Shown here in pieces: positions 24,900 to 38,400 of a stretch of 64,000 bases of DNA (its first letter is position 1; every line of letters begins with the position of its first letter). The stretch lies in contig OZ024741.1 in assembly GCA_964016885.1 (NCBI GenBank), positions 28,403,956-28,467,955 on the forward strand, given 5' to 3'. Under the pieces are notes generated by a model. That model had not been told where the DNA came from, made no database searches, and saw only the letters and a list, made by a program, of their open reading frames with translations. This DNA is from Eledone cirrhosa. Its lineage: Eukaryota; Mollusca; Cephalopoda; Octopoda; Eledonidae. Made by a program: the position numbers and the translations under genes.

Positions 24900-27800
24900 G
24901 TAGGTTATTGGTATATAACTGGTATATATAGGGATATAACTACATATACAGATACTGTCAGTCTTACTACAGTGCAGGTTATTGTATATAACTGGTATAT
25001 ATAGAGATATAACTACATATACAGATACTGTCAGTCTTACTACAGTGTAGGTTATTGGTAGATAACTGGTATATATAGGGATATAATTACATATAGATAC
25101 TGTCAGTGGTACTACAGTGTAGGTTATTGGTAGATAACTGGTATATATAGGGATATAACTACACAGATACTGTCAGTCTTACTAGCGTGTAGGTTATTGG
25201 TATATCACTGGTATATATAGGGATATAACTGCACATAGATACTGTCAGTGGTACTACAGTGTAGGTTATTGTTAGATAACTGGTATATATAGGGATATAA
25301 CTACACATAGATACTGACAGTGGTACTACAGTGTAGGTTATTGGTATATAACTGGTATATATAGGGATATAACTACATATAGATACTGTCAGTGGTACTA
25401 TAGTGTAGGTTAATGGTATATAACTGGTATATATAGGGATATAACTACACATAGATACTGTCAGTGGTACTACAGTGTAGGTTATTGGTAGATAACTGGT
25501 ATATATAGGGATATAACTACATAGAGATACTGTCAGTGGTACTACAGTGTAGGTTATTGGTAGATAACTGGTATATATAGGGATATAACTACACATAGAT
25601 ACTGTCAGTGGTACTACAGTGTAGGTTATTGGTAGATAACTGGTAAATATAGGGATATAACTACACATAGATACTGTCAGTGGTACTACGGTGTAGGTTA
25701 TTGGTATATAACTGGAATATATAGGGATATAACTACACATAGATACTGTCAGTGGTACTACAGTGTAGGATATTGTTATATGACTGGTATATATAGGATT
25801 ATAACTACATATAGACACTGTCAGTGGTAATATAGTGTAGGTTATTGGTATATAACTGGTATATATAGGGATATAACTACACATAGATACTGTCAGTGGT
25901 ACTACAGTGTAGGTTATTGCAAGATAACTGGTATATATAGAGATATAACTACATATAGATACTGACAGTGGTACTACAGTGTAGGTTATTGGTAGATAAC
26001 TTGTATATATCTGGATATAACTACATATAGATACTGTCAGTGGTACTACAGTGTAGGTTATTGGTAGATAACTGGTATATATAGGGATATAACTACACAT
26101 AGATACTGTCAGTGGTACTACAGTGTAGGTTATTGGTATATAACTGGTATATATAGGGATATAACTACATATAGATACTTTCAGTGGTACTACAGTGTAG
26201 GTTATTGGTATATAACTGGTATATATAGGGATATAACTATACATAGATACTGTCAGTGGTACTACAGTGTAGGTTATTGGTAGAGAACTGGTATATATAG
26301 GGATATAACTACATATAGATACTGACAGTGGTACTACAGTGTAGGTTATTGGTATATAACTGGTATATAGAGGGATATAACTACATATAGATACTGTCAG
26401 TGGTACTACAGTGTAGGTTATTGGTAGAAAACTGGTATATATAGGGATATAACTACACATAGATACTGTCAGTGTTACTACAGTGTAGGTTATTGGTATA
26501 GAACTGGTATATATAGGGATATAACTACATATACAGATACTGTCAGTCTTACTACAGTGTAGTTTATTGGTATATAACTGGAATATATAGAGATATAACT
26601 ACATATACAGATACTGTCAGTCTTACTGCAGTGTAGGTTATTGGTAGATAACTGGTATATATAGGGATATAACTACATATAGATACTGTCAGTGGTACTA
26701 CAGTGTAGGTTATTGGTTGATAGCTGGTATATATAGGGATATAACTTCACATAGATACTGTCAGTGGTACTACAGTGTAGGTTATTGGTAGATAACTGGT
26801 ATATATAGGGATATAACTACACATAGATACTATCAGTCTTACTAGAGTGTAGGTTATTGGTAGATAACTGGTATATATAAGGATATAACTACACATAGAT
26901 ACTGTCAGTGGTACTATAGTGTAGGTTATTGGTAGATCACTGGTATATATAGGGATATAACTACACATAGACACTGTCAGTGGTACTACAGTGTAGGTTA
27001 TTGGTATATAACTGGTATATATAGGGATATAACTACATATAGATACTGTCAGTGGTACTACGTTGTAGGTTATTGGTATATAACTGGAATATATAGCGAT
27101 ATAACTACACATAGATACTGTCAGTGGTACTACAGTGTAGGTTATTGGTATATAACTGGTATATATAGGGATATAACTACATATAGATACTGTCAGTGGT
27201 ACTATAGTGTAGGTTATTGGTATATCAATGGTATATATAGGGATATAACTACATAGAGATACTGTCAGTGGTACTACAGTGTAGGTTATTGGTAGATAAC
27301 TGGTATATATAGGGATATAACTACACATAGATACTGTCAGTGGTACTACAGTGTAGGTTATTGGTAGATAACTGGTAAATATAGGGATATAACTACACAT
27401 AGATACTGTCAGTGGTACTACAGTGTAGGTTATTGGTATATAACTGGAATATATAGGGATAAAACTACACATAGATACTGTCAGTGGTACTAAAGTGTAG
27501 GTTATTGTTATATAACTGGTATATATACGATTATAACTACATATAGACACTGTCAGTGGTACTATAGTGTAGGTTATTGGTATATAACTGGTATATATAG
27601 GGATATAACTACACATAGATACTGTCAGTGGTACTACAGTGTAGGTTATTGCTATATAACTGGTATATATAGGGATATAACTACATATAGATACTGACAG
27701 TGGTACTACAGTGTAGGTTATTGGTAGATAACTGGTATATATAGGGATATAACTACATATAGATAATGTCAGTGGTACTACAGTGTAGGTTATTGGTAGA
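24900..27800. repeat. HOR block I, copy 2
   Basis: This is the partner of 21,003-23,830. Private differences seen include GTTAGATAAC at about 25,270, AGAGATATAAC at about 25,938, GGTAGAAAACTGG at about 26,425, GATAAAACTAC at about 27,458 and TATACGATTATAAC at about 27,525. It leads directly into the three-copy HOR run that starts near 27.8 kb. Confidence 0.75.
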
Positions 27801-30800
27801 TAACTGGTATATATAGGGATATAACTATACATAGATACTGTCAGTGGTACTACAGTGTAGGTTATTGGTAGAGAACTGGTATATATAGGGATATAACTAC
27901 ATATAGATACTGACAGTGGTACTACAGTGAAGGTTATTGGTATATGACTGGGATATATAGGGATATAACTACATATACAGATACTGTCAGTCTTACTACA
28001 GTGTAGTTTATTGGTATATAACTGGGATATATAGAGATATAACTACATATACAGATACTGTCAGTCTTACTACAGTGTAGGTTATTGGTAGATAACTGGT
28101 ATATATAGGGATATAACTACACATAGATACTGTCAGTGGTACTACAGTGTAGGGTATTGGTATATAACTTGTATATATAGGGAAATAACTATATATAGAT
28201 ACTGTCAGTGGTACTACAGTGTAAGTTATTGGTAGATAACTGGTATATATAGGGATATAACTGCACATAGATACTAACAGTGGTACTACAGTGTAGGTTA
28301 TTGGTATATAACTGGTATATATAGGGATATAACTACATATAGATACTGTCAGTGGTACTATAGTGTAGGTTATTGGTATATAACTGGTATATATAGGGAT
28401 ATAACTACACATAGATACTGTCAGTTGCACTACAGTGTAGGTTATTGGTAGATAACTGGTATATATAGGGATATAAGTACATATAGATATTGACATTGGT
28501 ACTACAGTGTAGGTTATTGGTAGATAACTGGTATATATATATGGATATAACTACATATAGATACTGTCGGTGGTACTACAGTCTAGGTCATTGGTAGATA
28601 ACTGGTATATATAGGGATATAACTACATATAGATACTGTCAGTGGTACTACAGTGTAGGTTATTGGTAGATAACTGGTATATATAGGGATATAACTACAT
28701 ATAGATACTGACAGTTGTACTACAGTGTATGTTATTGGTAGATAACTGGTATATATAGGGATATAACTACATATAGATACTGTCAGTGGTACTACAGTCT
28801 AGGTTATTGGTAGATAACTGGTATATATAGGGATATAACTACATAGAGATACTGTCAGTGGTACTAGAGTGTAGGCTATTGGTAGATAACTGGTATATAT
28901 AGGGATATAACTACACATAGATACTGTCAGTGGTGCTACAGTGTAGGTTATTGGTAGATAACTGGTATATATAGGGATATAACTTCATATAGATACTGAC
29001 AGTTGTACCACAGTGTATGTTATTGGTAGATAACTGGTATATATAGGGATATAACTACATATAGATACTGTCAGTGGTACTACAATTTAAGTTATTGGTA
29101 GATAACTGGTATATATAGGGATATAACTACATAGAGATACTGTCAGTGGTACTAGAGTGTAGGCTATTGGTAGATAACTGGTATATATAGGGATATAACA
29201 ACACATAGATACTGTCAGTGGTACTACAGTGTAGGTTATTGGTATATAACTGGTATATATAGGATTATAACTACATATAGATACTGTCAGTGGTACTATA
29301 GTGTAGGTTATTGGTATATAACTGGTATATATAGGGATATAACTACACATAGATACTGTCAGTGGTACTACAGTGTAGGTTATTGGTAGATAAATGGTAT
29401 ATATAGGGATATAACTACATATAGATACTGACAGTGGTACTACAGTGTAGGTTATTGGTAGATAACTGGTATATATCAGGATATAACTACATATAGATAC
29501 TGTCAGTGGTACTACAGTGTAGGTTATTGGTAGATAACTGGTATATATAAAGATATAACTACATATAGAAACTGTCAGTGTTACTACAGTGTAGGTTATT
29601 GGTATATAACTGGTATATATAGGGATATAACTACATATACAGATAATGTCAGTCTTACTACAGTGTAGGTTATTGGTAGATAACTGGTATATATAGGGAT
29701 ATAACTACATATAGATACTGACAGTGGTACTACAGTGTAGGTTATTGGTAGATAACTGGTATATATAGGGATATAGCTACATATAGATACTGTCAGTGGT
29801 ACTACAGTGTAGGTTATTGGTAGAGAACTGGGATATATAGGGATATAACTACACATAGATACTGTCAGTGGTACTACAGAGAAGGTTATTGGTATATAAC
29901 TGGTATATATAGGATTATAACTACATATAGATACTGACAGTGGTACTACAGTGTAGGTTATTGGTATATAACTGGTATATATAGGGATATAACTACATAC
30001 AGATACTGTCAGTGGTACTACAGTGTAGGTTATTGGTAGATAACTGGTATATATAGGGATATAACTACATATAGATACTGTCAGTGGTACTTTAGTGTAG
30101 GTTATTGGTATATAACTGGTATATATAGGGATATAACTACATATAGATACTGTCAGTGGTACTACGTTGTAGGTTATTGGTATATAACTGGAATATATAG
30201 GGATATAACTACATATAGATACTGTCAGTGGTACTATAGTGTAGGTTATTGGTATATCAATGGTATATATAGGGATATAACTACATAGAGATACTGTCAG
30301 TGGTACTACAGTGTAGGTTATTGGTAGATAACTGGTATATATAGGGATATAACTACACATAGATACTGTCAGTGGTACTACAGTGTAGGTTATTGGTAGA
30401 TAACTGGTAAATATAGGGATATAACTACACATAGATACTGTCAGTGGTACTACAGTGTAGGTTATTGGTATATAACTGGAATATATAGGGATATAACTAC
30501 ACATAGATACTGTCAGTGGTACTAAAGTGTAGGTTATTGTTATATAACTGGTATATATAGGATTATAACTACATATAGACACTGTCAGTGGTACTATAGT
30601 GTAGGTTATTGGTATATAACTGGTATATATAGGGATATAACTACACATAGATACTGTCAGTGGTACTACAGTGTAGGTTATTGCAATATAACTGGTATAT
30701 ATAGGGATATAACTACATATAGATACTGACAGTGGTACTACAGTGTAGGTTATTGGTAGATAACTGGTATATATAGGGATATAACTACATATAGATAATG

Positions 30801-30950
30801 TCAGTGGTACTACAGTGTAGGTTATTGGTAGATAACTGGTATACATAGGGATATAACTACATATAGATACTGTCAGTGGTACTACAGTGTAGGTTATTGG
30901 TATATAACTGGTATATATAGGGATATAACTATACATAGATACTGTCAGTG
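27800..30950. repeat. Tandem HOR run, copy 1 of 3
   Basis: This is the first of three successive HOR copies. It matches copy 2 at +3,104 bp to about 30,198 and then at +3,176 bp. A hybrid monomer at 27,941 (TATATGACTGGGATATATAG joined to a CATATACAG monomer) marks a two-monomer deletion and is shared with copy 2 at 31,045. Other anchors are TATATCAGGATAT (about 29,472 and 32,576), CAGAGAAGG (about 29,876 and 32,980) and ACATACAG (about 29,995 and 33,099). By eye I noticed only three substitutions over the first 2.4 kb (near 28,569, 29,083-29,090 and 30,092), the middle one a small cluster. Confidence 0.8.
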
Positions 30951-33900
30951 GTACTACAGTGTAGGTTATTGGTAGAGAACTGGTATATATAGGGATATAA
31001 CTACATATAGATACTGACAGTGGTACTACAGTGAAGGTTATTGGTATATGACTGGGATATATAGGGATATAACTACATATACAGATACTGTCAGTCTTAC
31101 TACAGTGTAGTTTATTGGTATATAACTGGGATATATAGAGATATAACTACATATACAGATACTGTCAGTCTTACTACAGTGTAGGTTATTGGTAGATAAC
31201 TGGTATATATAGGGATATAACTACACATAGATACTGTCAGTGGTACTACAGTGTAGGGTATTGGTATATAACTTGTATATATAGGGAAATAACTATATAT
31301 AGATACTGTCAGTGGTACTACAGTGTAAGTTATTGGTAGATAACTGGTATATATAGGGATATAACTGCACATAGATACTAACAGTGGTACTACAGTGTAG
31401 GTTATTGGTATATAACTGGTATATATAGGGATATAACTACATATAGATACTGTCAGTGGTACTATAGTGTAGGTTATTGGTATATAACTGGTATATATAG
31501 GGATATAACTACACATAGATACTGTCAGTTGCACTACAGTGTAGGTTATTGGTAGATAACTGGTATATATAGGGATATAAGTACATATAGATATTGACAT
31601 TGGTACTACAGTGTAGGTTATTGGTAGATAACTGGTATATATATATGGATATAACTACATATAGATACTGTCAGTGGTACTACAGTCTAGGTCATTGGTA
31701 GATAACTGGTATATATAGGGATATAACTACATATAGATACTGTCAGTGGTACTACAGTGTAGGTTATTGGTAGATAACTGGTATATATAGGGATATAACT
31801 ACATATAGATACTGACAGTTGTACTACAGTGTATGTTATTGGTAGATAACTGGTATATATAGGGATATAACTACATATAGATACTGTCAGTGGTACTACA
31901 GTCTAGGTTATTGGTAGATAACTGGTATATATAGGGATATAACTACATAGAGATACTGTCAGTGGTACTAGAGTGTAGGCTATTGGTAGATAACTGGTAT
32001 ATATAGGGATATAACTACACATAGATACTGTCAGTGGTGCTACAGTGTAGGTTATTGGTAGATAACTGGTATATATAGGGATATAACTTCATATAGATAC
32101 TGACAGTTGTACCACAGTGTATGTTATTGGTAGATAACTGGTATATATAGGGATATAACTACATATAGATACTGTCAGTGGTACTACAGTCTAGGTTATT
32201 GGTAGATAACTGGTATATATAGGGATATAACTACATAGAGATACTGTCAGTGGTACTAGAGTGTAGGCTATTGGTAGATAACTGGTATATATAGGGATAT
32301 AACAACACATAGATACTGTCAGTGGTACTACAGTGTAGGTTATTGGTATATAACTGGTATATATAGGATTATAACTACATATAGATACTGTCAGTGGTAC
32401 TATAGTGTAGGTTATTGGTATATAACTGGTATATATAGGGATATAACTACACATAGATACTGTCAGTGGTACTACAGTGTAGGTTATTGGTAGATAAATG
32501 GTATATATAGGGATATAACTACATATAGATACTGACAGTGGTACTACAGTGTAGGTTATTGGTAGATAACTGGTATATATCAGGATATAACTACATATAG
32601 ATACTGTCAGTGGTACTACAGTGTAGGTTATTGGTAGATAACTGGTATATATAAAGATATAACTACATATAGAAACTGTCAGTGTTACTACAGTGTAGGT
32701 TATTGGTATATAACTGGTATATATAGGGATATAACTACATATACAGATAATGTCAGTCTTACTACAGTGTAGGTTATTGGTAGATAACTGGTATATATAG
32801 GGATATAACTACATATAGATACTGACAGTGGTACTACAGTGTAGGTTATTGGTAGATAACTGGTATATATAGGGATATAGCTACATATAGATACTGTCAG
32901 TGGTACTACAGTGTAGGTTATTGGTAGAGAACTGGGATATATAGGGATATAACTACACATAGATACTGTCAGTGGTACTACAGAGAAGGTTATTGGTATA
33001 TAACTGGTATATATAGGATTATAACTACATATAGATACTGACAGTGGTACTACAGTGTAGGTTATTGGTATATAACTGGTATATATAGGGATATAACTAC
33101 ATACAGATACTGTCAGTGGTACTACAGTGTAGGTTATTGGTAGATAACTGGTATATATAGGGATATAACTACATATAGATACTGTCAGTGGTACTATAGT
33201 GTAGGTTATTGGTATATAACTGGTATATATAGGGATATAACTACATATAGATACTGTCAGTGGTACTACGTTGTAGGTTATTGGTATATAACTGGAATAT
33301 ATAGCGATATAACTACACATAGATACTGTCAGTGGTACTACAGTGTAGGTTATTGGTATATAACTGGTATATATAGGGATATAACTACATATAGATACTG
33401 TCAGTGGTACTATAGTGTAGGTTATTGGTATATCAATGGTATATATAGGGATATAACTACATAGAGATACTGTCAGTGGTACTACAGTGTAGGTTATTGG
33501 TAGATAACTGGTATATATAGGGATATAACTACACATAGATACTGTCAGTGGTACTACAGTGTAGGTTATTGGTAGATAACTGGTAAATATAGGGATATAA
33601 CTACACATAGATACTGTCAGTGGTACTACAGTGTAGGTTATTGGTATATAACTGGAATATATAGGGATATAACTACACATAGATACTGTCAGTGGTACTA
33701 AAGTGTAGGTTATTGTTATATAACTGGTATATATAGGATTATAACTACATATAGACACTGTCAGTGGTACTACAGTGTAGGTTATTGGTATATAACTGGT
33801 ATATATAGGGATATAACTACACATAGATACTGTCAGTGGTACTACAGTGTAGGTTATTGCTATATAACTGGTATATATAGGGATATAACTACATATAGAT

Positions 33901-34400
33901 ACTGACAGTGGTACTACAGTGTAGGTTATTGGTAGATAACTGGTATATATCTGGATATAACTACATATAGATAATGTCAGTGGTACTACAGTGTAGGTTA
34001 TTGATAGATAACTGGTATATATAGGGATATAACTACATATAGATACTGTCAGTGGTACTACAGTGTAGGTTATTGGTATATAACTGGTATATATAGGGAT
34101 ATAACTACATATAGATACTGTCAGTGGTACTACAGTGTAGGTTATTGGTATATAACTGGTATATATAGGGATATAACTATACATAGATACTGTCAGTGGT
34201 ACTACAGTGTAGGTTATTGGTAGAGAACTGGTATATATAGGGATATAACTACATATAGATACTGACAGTGGTACTACAGTGTAGGTTATTGGTATATGAC
34301 TGGGATATAGAAGGATATAAATACATATAGATACAGTCAGTGGAACTACAGTGTAGGTTATTGGTAGATAACTGGTATATATAGGGATATAACTACACAT
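30950..34400. repeat. Tandem HOR run, copy 2 of 3
   Basis: This is the near-identical neighbour of copy 1, one monomer longer at about 33,300-33,370 and with another extra monomer near 34,085-34,160. Its right end returns to the TATATGACTGGGATATAG, AAATACATATAG and GGAACTACAG version of the monomer at about 34,293, where copy 1 has the hybrid. The two copies were therefore joined from different parental blocks at their right ends. Confidence 0.78.
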
Positions 34401-37400
34401 AGATACTGTCAGTGTTACTACAGTGTTGGTTATTGGTATAGAACTGGTATATATAGGGATATAACTACATATACAGATACTGTCAGTCTTACTACAGTGT
34501 AGTTTATTGGTATATAACTGGGATATATAGAGATATAACTACATATACAGATACTGTCAGTCTTACTACAGTGTAGGTTATTGGTAGATAACTGGTATAT
34601 ATAGGGATATAACTACATATAGATACTGTCAGTGGTACTACAGTGTAGGTTATTGGTTGATAGCTGGTATATATAGGGATATAACTACACATAGATACTG
34701 TCAGTGGTACTACAGTGTAGGTTATTGGTAGATAACTGGTATATATAGGGATATAACTACATATAGATACTGTCAGTGGTACTATAGTGTAGGTTATTGG
34801 TATATCAATGGTATATATAGGGATATAACTACACATAGATACTGTCAGTGGTACTACAGTGTAGGGTATTGGTATATAACTTGTATATATAGGGAAATAA
34901 CTATATATAGATACTGTCAGTGGTACTACAGTGTAAGTTATTGGTAGATAACTGGTATATATAGGGATATAACTGCACATAGATACTAACAGTGGTACTA
35001 CAGTGTAGGTTATTGGTATATAACTGGTATATATAGGGATATAACTACATATAGATACTGTCAGTGGTACTATAGTGTAGGTTATTGGTATATAACTGGT
35101 ATATATAGGGATATAACTACACATAGATACTGTCAGTTGTACTACAGTGTAGGTTATTGGTAGATAACTGGTATATATAGGGATATAACTACATATAGAT
35201 ATTGACATTGGTACTACAGTGCAGGTTATTGGTAGATAACTGGTATATATATATGGATATAACTACATATAGATACTGTCAGTGGTACTACAGTCTAGGT
35301 CATTGGTAGATAACTGGTATATATAGGGATATAACTACATATAGATACTGTCAGTGGTACTACAGTGTAGGTTATTGGTAGATAACTGGTATATATAGGG
35401 ATATAACTACATATAGATACTGACAGTTGTACTACAGTGTATGTTATTGGTAGATAACTGGTATATATAGGGATATAACTACATATAGATACTGTCAGTG
35501 GTACTACAGTCTAGGTTATTGGTAGATAACTGGTATATATAGGGATATAACTACATAGAGATACTGTCAGTGGTACTAGAGTGTAGGCTATTGGTAGATA
35601 ACTGGTATATATAGGGATATAACAACACATAGATACTGTCAGTGGTACTACAGTGTAGGTTATTGGTATATAACTGGTATATATAGGATTATAACTACAT
35701 ATAGATATTGTCAGTGGTACTATAGTGTAGGTTATTGGTATATAACTGGTATATATAGGGATATAACTACACATAGATACTGTCAGTGGTACTACAGTGT
35801 AGGTTATTGGTAGATAACTGGTATATATAGGGATATAACTACATATAGATACTGACAGTGGTACTACAGTGTAGGTTATCGGTAGATAACTGGTATATAT
35901 CGGGATATAACTACATATAGATACTGTCAGTGGTACTACAGTGTAGGTTATTGGTAGATAACTGGTATTTATAAAGATATAACTACATATAGATACTGTC
36001 AGTTTTACTACAGTGTAGGTTATTGGTATATAACTGGTATATATAGGGATATAACTACATATACAGATAATGTCAGTCTTACTACAGTGTAGGTTATTGG
36101 TAGATAACTGGTATATATAGGGATATAACTACATATAGATACTGACAGTGGTACTACAGTGTAGGTTATTGGTAGATAACTGATATATATAGGGATATAG
36201 CTACATATAGATACTGTCAGTGGTACTACAGTGTAGGTTATTGGTATATAACTGGTATATATAGGATTATAACTACATATAGATACTGACAGTGGTACTA
36301 CAGTGTAGGTTATTGGTATATAACTGGTATATATAGGGATATAACTACATACAGATACTGTCAGTGGTACTACAGTGTAGGTTATTGGTAGATAACTGGT
36401 ATATATAGGGATATAACTACATATAGATACTGTCAGTGGTATTACAGTGTAGCTTATTAGTATATAACTGGTATATATAGGGATATAACTACATACAGAT
36501 ACTGTCAGTGGTACTACAGTGTAGGTTATTGGTATATAACTGGTATATATAGTGATATAACTACACATAGATACTGACAGTGGTACTACAGTGTAGGTTA
36601 TTGGTAGATAACTGGTATATATAGGGATATAACTACATATAGATACTGTCAGTGGTACAACAGTGTAGCTTATTGGTATATAACTGGTATATATAGGGAT
36701 ATAACTACATACAGATACTGTCAGTGGTACTACAGAGTAGGTTATTAGTATATAACTGGTATATATAGGGATATAACTACACATAGATACTGACAGTGGT
36801 ACTACAGTGTAGGTTATTGGTATATAACTGGTATATATAGGGATATAACTACACATAGATACTGTCAGTGGTACTACAGTGTAGGTTATTGGTATATAAC
36901 TGGTATATATAGGGATATAACTACATATAGATACTGTCAGAGGTACTACAGTGTAGGCTATTGGTATATAACTGGTATATATAGGGATATAACTACATAT
37001 AGATACTGTCAGTGGTACTAGAGTGTAGGTTATTGGTATATTACTGGTATATATAGGGATATACCTACATATACAGATACTGTCAGTCTTACTACAGTGC
37101 AGGTTATTGTATATAACTGGTATATATAGAGATATAACTACATATACAGATACTGTCAGTCTTACTACAGTGTAGGTTATTGGTAGATAACTGGTATATA
37201 TAGGGATATAACTAGATATAGATACTGTCAGTGTTACTACAGTGTAGGTTATTGGTAGATAACTGGTATATATAGGGATATAACTACACATAGATACTGT
37301 CAGTCTTACTAGCCTGTAGGTTATTGGTATATCACTGGTATATATAGGGATATAACTACACATAGATACTGTCAGTGGTACTACAGTGTAGGTTATTGGT

Positions 37401-37940
37401 AGATAACTGGTATATATAGGGATATAACTACACATAGATACTGACAGTGGTACTACAGTGTAGGTTATTGGTATATAACTGGTATATATAGGGATATAAC
37501 TACATATAGATACTGTCAGTGGTACTATAGTGTAGGTTAATGGTATATAACTGGTATATATAGGGATATAACTACACATAGATACTGTCAGTGGTACTAC
37601 AGTGTAGGTTATTGGTAGATAACTGGTATATATAGGGATATAACTACATATAGATACTGTCAGTGGTACTACAGTGTAGGTTATTGGTATATAACTGGTA
37701 TATATAGGGATATAACTATACATAGATACTGTCAGTGGTACTACAGTGTAGGTTATTGGTAGAGAACTGGTATATATAGGGATATAACTACATATAGATA
37801 CTGACAGTGGTACTACAGTGTAGGTTATTGGTATATGACTGGTATATAGAGGGATATAACTACATATAGATACTGTCAGTGGAACTACAGTGTAGGGTAT
37901 TGGTAGATAACTGGTATATATAGGGATATAACTACACATA
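34400..37940. repeat. Tandem HOR run, copy 3 of 3 (more diverged)
   Basis: The start resembles both 31,112 (offset about 3,392) and 19,202 (offset 15,302). From about 35,511 it matches copy 2 at +3,320 bp, after losing about four monomers relative to 31.98-32.1 kb. After about 36.4 kb it changes to a run with repeated ACATACAG and TAGCTTATTGG monomers (36,450-36,700). At about 37,030 it passes into material like the left side of block I (TGCAGG at about 37,097, CATATACAG on both sides). This copy is a composite. Confidence 0.7.
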
Positions 37941-38400
37941 GATACTGTCAGTGTTACTACAGTGTAGGTTATTGGTATAGAACTGGTATATATAGGGATA
38001 TAACTACATATACAGATACTGTCAGTCTTACTACAGTGTAGTTTATTGGTATATAACTGGTATATATAGAGATATAACTACATATACAGATACTGTCAGT
38101 CTTACTACAGTGTAGGTTATTGGTAGATAAATGGTATATATAGGGATATAACTACATATAGATACTGTCAGTCATACTACAGTGTAGGTTATTGGTTGAT
38201 AGCTGGTATATATAGGGATATAACTACACATAGATACTCTCAGTGGTACTACAGTGTAGGTTATTGGTAGATAACTGGTATATATAGGGATATAACTACA
38301 TATAGATACTGTCAGTGGTACTATAGTGTAGGTTATTGGTATATCAATGGTATATATAGGGATATAACTACACATAGATACTGTCAGTGGTACTACAGTG
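37940..38400. repeat. Last domain I phrase, partial HOR copy
   Basis: This holds the usual domain I sequence of marker monomers once more: GGTATAGAACTGG (about 37,975), a +2 bp monomer, GTAGTTTATTGG (about 38,038), a second +2 bp monomer, GGTTGATAGCTGG (about 38,194) and TATCAATGG (about 38,343). None of the GTTGATAG, TATCAATGG or GTTTATTGG markers is found to the right of it. Confidence 0.7.

Larger units (their letters stand above)
1..38400. repeat. Array domain I: mosaic higher-order repeats
   Basis: This part is defined by marker monomers that recur through it and are not seen to the right of it. They are GGTTGATAGCTGG (about 90, 1,890, 4,910, 7,150, 13,940, 17,625, 22,820, 26,715, 34,655, last about 38,195), TATCAATGG (last about 38,345), GGTAGAGAACTGG (last about 37,760) and GTAGTTTATTGG (about 1,367 to 38,040). 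The markers recur in the same local order but at varying distances, so the domain is built of related multi-kb blocks that were copied, trimmed and re-joined several times. The right edge is where these markers stop, accurate to a few hundred bases. Confidence 0.8.
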
